From Verrucomicrobia bacterium UBA3214 (GTDB taxonomy: Bacteria > Verrucomicrobiota > Kiritimatiellia > RFP12 > UBA1067), in the NCBI GenBank assembly GCA_002363575.1, contig DEWI01000134.1, forward strand, positions 1 to 9,892: 9,892 nucleotides of DNA, in the 5' to 3' direction. Within the stretch, counting starts at the first letter, position 1. Each line of letters starts with the position of its first letter. The position numbers and the translations under genes are program-made. The notes under the pieces were generated by a model. The model did no database searches. It saw only the letters and a list, made by a program, of their open reading frames with translations, and was not told the origin of the DNA. Shown here piece by piece: positions 1-4,862 of this stretch.

Positions 1-67
1 CATGGCGATTTAGTTCACGGCGCATTTAGCCTGTGGACATAGGATTTGCCATGTGCGCCGCGCGCGC

Positions 68-1390
68 TCATTCCTTCCACGGGATCGTCGCGTATGCGGT
101 GCGGAGGCCGGGCGCGGAGACGGCGAGGCGCAGCGGCTCGCCGCTTCCGGGGCGGCGGCGGAAGGCGATCGCCGCGCCGTCGCGCAGCACGATTTCGCCG
201 GGGCCTTCCAGCGTGAACGTGAATTCCTGCGCCGCCTGCGGAGGGCAGAGCGTGCCGTCGTCGTCGCAGACGCGCGCGAGCGCGTAGCCGTCCTCGGCAT
301 CGCCGAGAGCCGGCGTAGCGACAAGCGAAACGGCGGCGGGCGCGAACGCCGTGCGCTCCGCGGCCTCTCCGATGTAGTTGCCGCCCGCGAAGGCGATGAC
401 TTTGATTTCGCCCGGCTCGTATTCGACGTTCCAGACGATGCCGCGATCGTCCGCGGCGCGCGCCTTGCGTCCTTTCGAGACGTTGTTTACGAAGAGTTCG
501 GCTTCATCTCCCGCCGTCGCGCACCTGACTTCGACAATCTCGCCTTCCCGGCCTTCGCCGTACGTCCAATGGCTTTCGATGGATACGGCGCCGGGACGCG
601 AGGAAAGCGCCGCCAGCGCGGCCGCCATCCGCGCTTTATCGACGGGCGAAGCGGCGAATGCCGCGCGGCGCGCTTCTTCGCCGTCTGCGGCGCGGCGCGT
701 CGCCGCGAGATACGCGCCCACTTGCGTCTCGACGAGCTTCTTCGTTTCTTCGTCGGGCGCGACGACTATCCCTCGCCATCGCTGCGGGACCCAGTCGCGC
801 GTCCACGATGTATCGCGGAAAGGCTCGTCGAAAAGCGCGGGGTTGGCGATTATGTCGTCCAGCGTGCCGGCCTTGCCGTCCGGGCCCATGGAGAAGAGCG
901 AAGGGGCTGCGCCGTCCTCGCCGGGGATATAGACGTACTTGTTCTTCCACGGGTCGGGGAGAATCTTGCCGCCGCGGATGTACGGGCCGTTCCAGCCCGA
1001 CTTCACCGCCTGCATCGCCGCGAGGATTTCCAGTCCTTCCGAGGCGCTCGGGAACGCTCCGGTGTGGTAGTGGAAGCGCCCGAGCGCAATCGCCAGCGCG
1101 TCGAGGGATTTGCGCACGACGATCGCGTCTTTGGAGATTCTCGCCTTCCCTCCTTTCCCTGTCGCCGTCATGACGAGCGAAGCGAGCAGCATAAGCCCAA
1201 GCACCACGACCACGTAGAAGACGACGCCGCGCTTCATCGAGGGCGCGCGCAGGCCGCCAAGCTCCGCCTTCTTGCGCTCGTATTCGCGCGCTATCTGTTT
1301 TATGGCCTGCGTGCGGCGCCTCTTCCCCGCCGCGTTCTTCGCGGGGAACTTCTTGCGCATCGCCTCTATATCTATATTTGACGCCTGCAT
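68..1390 (-). CDS. Membrane-anchored GspG-like pseudopilin core fused to GH2-type C-terminal domains (DUF4982-like)
   Basis: 440 residues. Residues 1-54 are a very basic, presumably cytoplasmic leader, and 55-76 form one transmembrane helix. Residues 85-180 match the globular part of GspG major pseudopilins: FPSASEGLEIL (113-123), GPYI, DPWKNKY (146-152) and SMGPDGKAGTLDDI (167-180), the last being the calcium-loop region. Residues 181-268 match nothing I know. Residues 270-350 read as the DUF4982 beta-sandwich of family 2 glycoside hydrolases (SHWTYGEGREGE, AELFVNN, EYEPGEIKVIAF), and 351-437 as the following Ig-like domain (FTLEGPGEI, VSAPGL). No catalytic glycosidase domain is present. The usual prepilin cleavage site with Glu at +5 is absent. 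The gene starts six bases after deoA and is probably co-transcribed; no good ribosome binding site precedes ATG 1390, so translation may be coupled. ATG 1360 and ATG 1237 are weaker alternative starts. Family calls are from motif recognition; the function, perhaps surface or periplasmic carbohydrate-linked assembly, is inference. Confidence 0.85.
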   Translation of the reverse strand: MQASNIDIEAMRKKFPAKNAAGKRRRTQAIKQIAREYERKKAELGGLRAPSMKRGVVFYVVVVLGLMLLASLVMTATGKGGKARISKDAIVVRKSLDALAIALGRFHYHTGAFPSASEGLEILAAMQAVKSGWNGPYIRGGKILPDPWKNKYVYIPGEDGAAPSLFSMGPDGKAGTLDDIIANPALFDEPFRDTSWTRDWVPQRWRGIVVAPDEETKKLVETQVGAYLAATRRAADGEEARRAAFAASPVDKARMAAALAALSSRPGAVSIESHWTYGEGREGEIVEVRCATAGDEAELFVNNVSKGRKARAADDRGIVWNVEYEPGEIKVIAFAGGNYIGEAAERTAFAPAAVSLVATPALGDAEDGYALARVCDDDGTLCPPQAAQEFTFTLEGPGEIVLRDGAAIAFRRRPGSGEPLRLAVSAPGLRTAYATIPWKE

Positions 1391-1396
1391 GGGTTT

Positions 1397-2674
1397 TCAG
1401 GTGGTGGCGTGTTGGATTGCGAAAGCTTTGTAGAGTTGCGCGGCCGCGCTTTCGAGCGCGTCGCCGCGCGTCGCCGTCTCCAGCGTGGCCAATTCGTCGC
1501 CGACGGCGACGCGCCGGCCGCGCTTGACCGCGAGGAGGATTCCGGCGTCATGGTCGATCTTGTCAGTCGCCTGCATGCGCCCGGCGCCAAGCATCAGCGC
1601 CGCCGTGGCGACGGCCGCGGCGTCGATCTTTTCCACGATCCCGGATTTCATCGCGGAGATTTTCCATCTTCTCACGATGCGCTTTGCGCGCCGCTTCTCG
1701 AATGCGTCGAGGTCGCCGCCGTGCGCCGCGACCATCTCGCGGAATTTTGCGATCGCCGCGCCGTCTTCCAGGCGCGCGCGCGCCAGCTTCCGCGCCTTCT
1801 CCAGAGGAATATCGCGCGCGAGAGCGACCATGTGCGCGGCTTCCGTGATGCAAAGCTCCGCCGTCTCCGCATGGCGCGCGGCATCGCGGCGCGCGAGGAT
1901 ATCCAGCGCTTCTTCCACTTCGTTGGCGTTGCCGACCGCGTAGCCCGTCGGCGCTTCCATGTCGTTTACGAGCGCGACGGCGCGCCGCCCCATCGCCTTG
2001 GCGCCATCGACGAGCGAGCGCGCCAGCGCCTCGGCGTCTTCGCGCGTCTTCATGAACGCCCCGGAGCCGCACTTCACGTCGAAGACGAGCGCGCCTACGC
2101 CTTCGGCGAGCTTTTTCGAGAGTATCGAGGCGGTGATGAGCGGAATGGATGCTACCGTCCCCGTGACGTCGCGAAGCGCGTACAGCTTCTTGTCCGCAGG
2201 GCATATTTCCGCCGTCTGCGCATTCATCGAGACGCCGACGGTATCGACGATTTCGCAGAAGCGCGCGAGCGGCAGCGTCGCGTCGTATCCCGGGATCGCC
2301 TCCAACTTGTCCGCGGTGCCGCCGGTCAGGCCGAGGCCGCGCCCGACGAGCGAAGGCACGCGCAGGCCGCAAGCCGCCGCCAGAGGCTGGACGACGAACG
2401 AAAGCTTGTCGCCCACGCCGCCGGTGGAGTGCTTGTCCGCCGTCGGCGCGCCGTCCTCGCTCCATTCGAGCATCGCGCCTGAGCGCATCATAGCGTCTGT
2501 AAGGTCTGCGGTTTCGCGCACGGTCATGCCGCGCCAGCATATCGCCATGGCGAGCGCGCTCATCTGGCAGTCCGGGATGTCGCCGGCGGTGTAGGCGGCG
2601 ATGAATTCCCGGATTTCCGTGCTCGCGAGCGCGTGCGCGTCTTTCTTCTTCTCGATGATCTGTTTTGCTATCAT
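1397..2674 (-). CDS. deoA: Thymidine / pyrimidine-nucleoside phosphorylase
   Basis: 425 residues, close to the usual 430-440 for this family. It catalyses reversible phosphorolysis of thymidine or pyrimidine nucleosides to base plus (deoxy)ribose-1-phosphate in the cytosolic salvage pathway. The phosphate-binding loop KHSTGGVGDKLS is at 81-92, the family signature GRGLGLTGGTADKLE at 111-125, and the substrate-binding stretch ALRDVTGTVASIPLITASIL at 166-185 is followed by SKK, so the Arg, Ser and Lys ligands are kept. The C-terminal PYNP domain (SGIVEKIDA to the end) is complete. One oddity: the residue before GRG is Val110, where E. coli DeoA has the phosphate-contacting Ser113, and Leu replaces the usual His in GRGLGH. 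I chose ATG 2674 over the upstream TTG 2689 because GGGGAG lies four bases before it. Its promoter is at 2700-2729. The specificity (thymidine only, or uridine too) cannot be read from sequence. Confidence 0.95.
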   Translation of the reverse strand: MIAKQIIEKKKDAHALASTEIREFIAAYTAGDIPDCQMSALAMAICWRGMTVRETADLTDAMMRSGAMLEWSEDGAPTADKHSTGGVGDKLSFVVQPLAAACGLRVPSLVGRGLGLTGGTADKLEAIPGYDATLPLARFCEIVDTVGVSMNAQTAEICPADKKLYALRDVTGTVASIPLITASILSKKLAEGVGALVFDVKCGSGAFMKTREDAEALARSLVDGAKAMGRRAVALVNDMEAPTGYAVGNANEVEEALDILARRDAARHAETAELCITEAAHMVALARDIPLEKARKLARARLEDGAAIAKFREMVAAHGGDLDAFEKRRAKRIVRRWKISAMKSGIVEKIDAAAVATAALMLGAGRMQATDKIDHDAGILLAVKRGRRVAVGDELATLETATRGDALESAAAQLYKAFAIQHATT

Positions 2675-2678
2675 AAGT

Positions 2679-2684
2679 CTCCCC
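2679..2684 (-). promoter_or_regulatory. Ribosome binding site of deoA (GGGGAG)
   Basis: On the minus strand GGGGAG is followed by ACTT and then ATG 2674. This fixes the start at 2674 and rules out the TTG at 2689, which would place the ribosome binding site inside the coding region. Confidence 0.7.
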
Positions 2685-2699
2685 GGCAACCCGATCGAT

Positions 2700-2729
2700 A
2701 GTTTAGCATATGGTTTCGCGGCCTGTCAA
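2700..2729 (-). promoter_or_regulatory. Sigma-70-type promoter for deoA and the pseudopilin fusion
   Basis: The minus strand reads a perfect -35 TTGACA (2729-2724), an 18-base spacer, and -10 TAAACT (2705-2700) preceded by TGC, an extended -10. Transcription would begin near 2693 and give a leader of about 19 bases that contains the GGGGAG site of deoA. The -35 box lies in the loop of the inverted repeat at 2717-2746, so a repressor there could block it; that part is inference. Confidence 0.65.
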
Positions 2730-2746
2730 TGGCCGGGGAGGCCGCG
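2717..2746. repeat. Inverted repeat in the divergent control region
   Basis: CGCGGCC (2717-2723) and GGCCGCG (2740-2746) are perfect 7-base arms around a 16-base centre that holds the deoA -35 box. A related motif, GGCC-N5-GGCC, occurs at 2788-2800 just where a -35 box of the opposite promoter would sit. It could be an operator, or chance in GC-rich DNA. Confidence 0.35.
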
Positions 2747-2811
2747 ATGCGCCGCGGGCGGAAAGCGGGAAATCAAAATCGCGCCGAGGCCTGCATGGCC
2801 GCGTAAAAATA

Positions 2812-2820
2812 TGGTATAAT
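2812..2820 (+). promoter_or_regulatory. Extended -10 promoter of the gspL-gspM-gspD unit, likely leaderless
   Basis: TGGTATAAT is a perfect extended -10 element (TG, one base, TATAAT at 2815-2820). No good -35 box is found 16-18 bases upstream (TGCATG at 2792-2797), as is common for extended -10 promoters. Transcription would start about 2826-2828, only two to four bases before ATG 2830, and no Shine-Dalgarno sequence precedes that ATG. The message should therefore be leaderless or nearly so. Confidence 0.7.
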
Positions 2821-2829
2821 TATCCGGCA

Positions 2830-4146
2830 ATGGCGGATAGTATCCAAGTGGCCGTATTCGAAAACGGCGAATTGAAGCGTCCGGCGACAGGCGAGGCGAC
2901 GAAAGAAGTCGTCCTCGCGCTGCCGCTTGGCCGTTTGCTCGTAAAGCCTTTCAAGATCCCCGCAGAGTCTTCGCAGGACGATCCCGCCGCCGCGATAAGC
3001 GCCACTTTGCAATCCATGAGCCCGTATCCGGACGAGCCGCTCACCGTCGGGATGGAGACGCTGCGCGAAGACGTCGCGGGCAAGATCGTACTCGCCGCCG
3101 CGCTCCCGGAGAGCGCGGCGGACGATATTGGCGAAGCTTTGGACGCCGCCAAGGTGAACCCTGTCAAGATTGACGCGCGCATTCTCGGGGCGTTGCGCGA
3201 GCGCTGGGGCGAGATCGTCAAGACCGGCGAAGACAAGCGGCGCATTGTCGCGCTGCGCGAAGACTCCGCCACGTCTCTCGCAGTGCTCGACGGCGAAATA
3301 CCGGTTGCGCTGCGCAGCGTCGCCGACGGCGAAGACATGCGGCGCGCAATCGTCCTCGCGCTTATCGAAGCGGAGGACTTCGCGGGCGAGCGCGAGCTTG
3401 CGGAAGCAGTCGCGCTTGGTTCGCTCGATGCCGCCGTTCCCGAGACCGCGCAGGACGGCGCGGACGGCGCGGAAGGCGCCGCGCGTCCGGTTGCGCTTCC
3501 CGCGCCCGGCGCGTGGCTGGAAGAGCTTGGGAAGTTCGCGAGCGTCCGCGAAGTTCCGTGCGCGGATGACGTCGGCTTCGCCGGCGTCGCGGAAAGGGCG
3601 CTCGACCAAGCCACGCTGAACGCGCTTCCCGAAAGCTGGCGGCAGATGCTTCTCGAGACGCGCTTCAAGGCGAAGCTGGTCAAGTCGCTCGCGATCGCCG
3701 GCGGCATATGGCTTGCGATCATCATCGTTCTTTTCGGCGTGCCGGTCGTCTATGGTTTCATGACCGACCACCAAAAGGCGCTGATGAAGGAACACTCGCG
3801 CAAGTATCAGGAAGTGCGCGAGATGCGCGAGAAAGTCCGCCTCGTCCAGAAGTATTCCGACCACTCGCGCGGCGCGCTGGAGATTTTGAAGGCCGTCTCC
3901 GACCGCCTTCCAGAGGGCGTGGAGCTGACAAGCTGGAGTTTCAAGCGCGACGAAGGCGCGCGCTTCTCCGGAGAAGCCGTCGCCGCGCCCGCCGTCTATC
4001 AGCTCAAGAACGACCTCTTGGAGATGAAGGAGGACGGCGAGGACGGCGCGAGAATCTTCGCCGACGTCAGGCTGACCGGCCCGACGAAAGCGAAGGGCAA
4101 AGAGCGCTTCGATATCGAATGCCTGTACGAGAAGAACGAAGAATAG
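2830..4146 (+). CDS. gspL: GspL-like type II secretion assembly protein (fused PilM/PilN-like)
   Basis: 438 residues. Residues 1-200 resemble the cytoplasmic actin-like domain of GspL/PilM (VVLALPLGRLLVKPFKIP at 27-44, then an acidic SPYPDEP stretch). An acidic Ala/Gly linker spans about 200-220. ALPESWRQMLLETRFK (265-280) resembles the segment before the membrane helix of PilN/GspL. One transmembrane helix is at 287-310, a short coiled coil at 313-345, and a PilN/GspL-like ferredoxin-fold periplasmic domain follows (LEILKAVSDRLPEGVELTSW at 350-369). In this family GspL docks the cytoplasmic ATPase and pairs with GspM in the inner membrane. Start: an upstream in-frame ATG at 2710 would put the promoter inside the gene, so ATG 2830 (MADSIQ) is preferred although it has no Shine-Dalgarno site. 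The partner ATPase gene gspE is not in the window. PilM-PilN fusion is an equally valid name. Confidence 0.82.
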   Translation: MADSIQVAVFENGELKRPATGEATKEVVLALPLGRLLVKPFKIPAESSQDDPAAAISATLQSMSPYPDEPLTVGMETLREDVAGKIVLAAALPESAADDIGEALDAAKVNPVKIDARILGALRERWGEIVKTGEDKRRIVALREDSATSLAVLDGEIPVALRSVADGEDMRRAIVLALIEAEDFAGERELAEAVALGSLDAAVPETAQDGADGAEGAARPVALPAPGAWLEELGKFASVREVPCADDVGFAGVAERALDQATLNALPESWRQMLLETRFKAKLVKSLAIAGGIWLAIIIVLFGVPVVYGFMTDHQKALMKEHSRKYQEVREMREKVRLVQKYSDHSRGALEILKAVSDRLPEGVELTSWSFKRDEGARFSGEAVAAPAVYQLKNDLLEMKEDGEDGARIFADVRLTGPTKAKGKERFDIECLYEKNEE

Positions 4147-4148
4147 TC

Positions 4149-4244
4149 ATGGGCGGGGACTCTGCACGAAAGCAAGATAGGCCGGGGAACCCGGCGGACA
4201 TGGACAAGCGGCGAATTCCGGAGAACGCGACATGGGCAAGATGA
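4149..4244 (+). CDS. Short open frame of 31 codons between gspL and gspM (uncertain)
   Basis: ATG 4149 lies two bases after the gspL stop and the frame ends at TGA 4242-4244, inside the start of gspM, where ATGA joins it to the in-frame second ATG of gspM at 4241. The product is hydrophilic and charged (begins MGGDSARKQDRPGN), without a membrane segment or known motif. It may be a coupling peptide that carries ribosomes from gspL into gspM rather than a functional protein, or chance. Confidence 0.3.
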   Translation: MGGDSARKQDRPGNPADMDKRRIPENATWAR

Positions 4245-4771
4245 ATCTGCGGGAAAAGGCGGTCTTGGCGATATTGGGCGCGGTACTGCTGTATGCGCTC
4301 GCTGCCGTGCTCGGCTTCACCGTGGCCGCCGGCCAGTGGGAGCGCGCGGCAAAGCAATATCGCTCGGCCTGCCAGAAGTACGCTGCCGAGAAGCGCCTCA
4401 TCGGCGAGAAGTCGAAATGGGTCGCCGCCTACGAAGAGGAAAAGGCGCACATGCCGTTTTTCGAGGAAGGCAAGAGCACGGATACGACATGGCTGCAGAA
4501 GATGGACGAGCTTGCCGTCAAGCACCATATCTCGATTTCGCAGCGGCAGGGCGGCGAGGAGATCGTGGCGGGAGAAGTCCTGGAATTGCCGATCGACGTG
4601 AAGACGTGGGAAGGGGCGTTGGAATCGCTCGTCAAGTTCCTGCACGAGCTGGAGAATACCGACGACGGCATGTTCGACATTCGTGCGATCGCATTGAAGC
4701 CCTCCGCGAAGAAGGGCTACCTGCGCGGAAGTTTCACTCTTACTTGCGCATATATGAGAAGCGCGGAATGA
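4232..4771 (+). CDS. gspM: GspM/PilO-like inner-membrane assembly protein
   Basis: 179 residues, the size expected for GspM or PilO. A short cytoplasmic end is followed by one transmembrane helix (10-33), a charged coiled coil (34-72), and a mixed alpha/beta region (83-175; TWLQKMDELAVKHHISISQ, then LESLVKFLHELE) that fits the ferredoxin-like fold of PilO/GspM. Such proteins pair with GspL/PilN to form the periplasmic face of the assembly platform. Start: GGAG at 4220-4223 lies eight bases before ATG 4232; ATG 4241 is an alternative. It follows gspL by 85 bases and precedes gspD, matching the pilN-O-Q order. Sequence identity in this family is low, so the call rests mainly on architecture and position. 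Confidence 0.72.
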   Translation: MGKMNLREKAVLAILGAVLLYALAAVLGFTVAAGQWERAAKQYRSACQKYAAEKRLIGEKSKWVAAYEEEKAHMPFFEEGKSTDTTWLQKMDELAVKHHISISQRQGGEEIVAGEVLELPIDVKTWEGALESLVKFLHELENTDDGMFDIRAIALKPSAKKGYLRGSFTLTCAYMRSAE

Positions 4772-4851
4772 TTTGGCCCGCGGCGCGCCGGCTACGATTC
4801 CGGCCCGCCGTTCGGAAGGGGAAGACGCCGGAAAAACCCATGCGGAAATGA
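4768..4851 (+). CDS. Short basic open frame of 27 residues between gspM and gspD (uncertain)
   Basis: ATG 4768 overlaps the gspM stop as ATGA, and its own TGA (4849-4851) overlaps ATG 4848, one possible start of gspD, again as ATGA. The product is very basic (MIWPAARRLRFRPAVRKGK at the start). No ribosome binding site was found, so translation would depend on termination-reinitiation. Both overlaps are seen in the sequence; that the frame is expressed is inference. Confidence 0.3.
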   Translation: MIWPAARRLRFRPAVRKGKTPEKPMRK

Positions 4852-4862
4852 AACGAGGATTT

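Noticed and set aside
1..67. Possible start of a further minus-strand gene (ATG at 25 reading MRRELNRH, open to the left edge)
   Set aside because: Only about 25 bases are visible and the ribosome binding site is weak, so it cannot be told from chance.
68..620. Glycoside hydrolase enzyme in the first gene
   Set aside because: Only the non-catalytic C-terminal domains of the GH2 type are seen; there is no TIM barrel or catalytic Glu region.
53..1381. Plus-strand open frame opposite the pseudopilin fusion
   Set aside because: Arg/Ala-rich shadow; the minus strand encodes recognisable GspG and DUF4982-like motifs.
1409..2482. Plus-strand open frame opposite deoA
   Set aside because: Shadow of a well-conserved enzyme gene; no motifs of its own.
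2710..2829. Upstream ATG 2710 as start of gspL
   Set aside because: The added 40 residues are basic low-complexity sequence, the strong promoter would lie inside them, and the GspL-like domain begins at MADSIQ.
2773..3864. Minus-strand open frame opposite gspL
   Set aside because: Shadow frame with no recognisable motif; it would also cross the promoter and start of gspL.
4773..4862. TTG 4773 as start of gspD
   Set aside because: It would put 30 polar residues before a textbook signal peptide; the ATG starts at 4848-4869 fit better.
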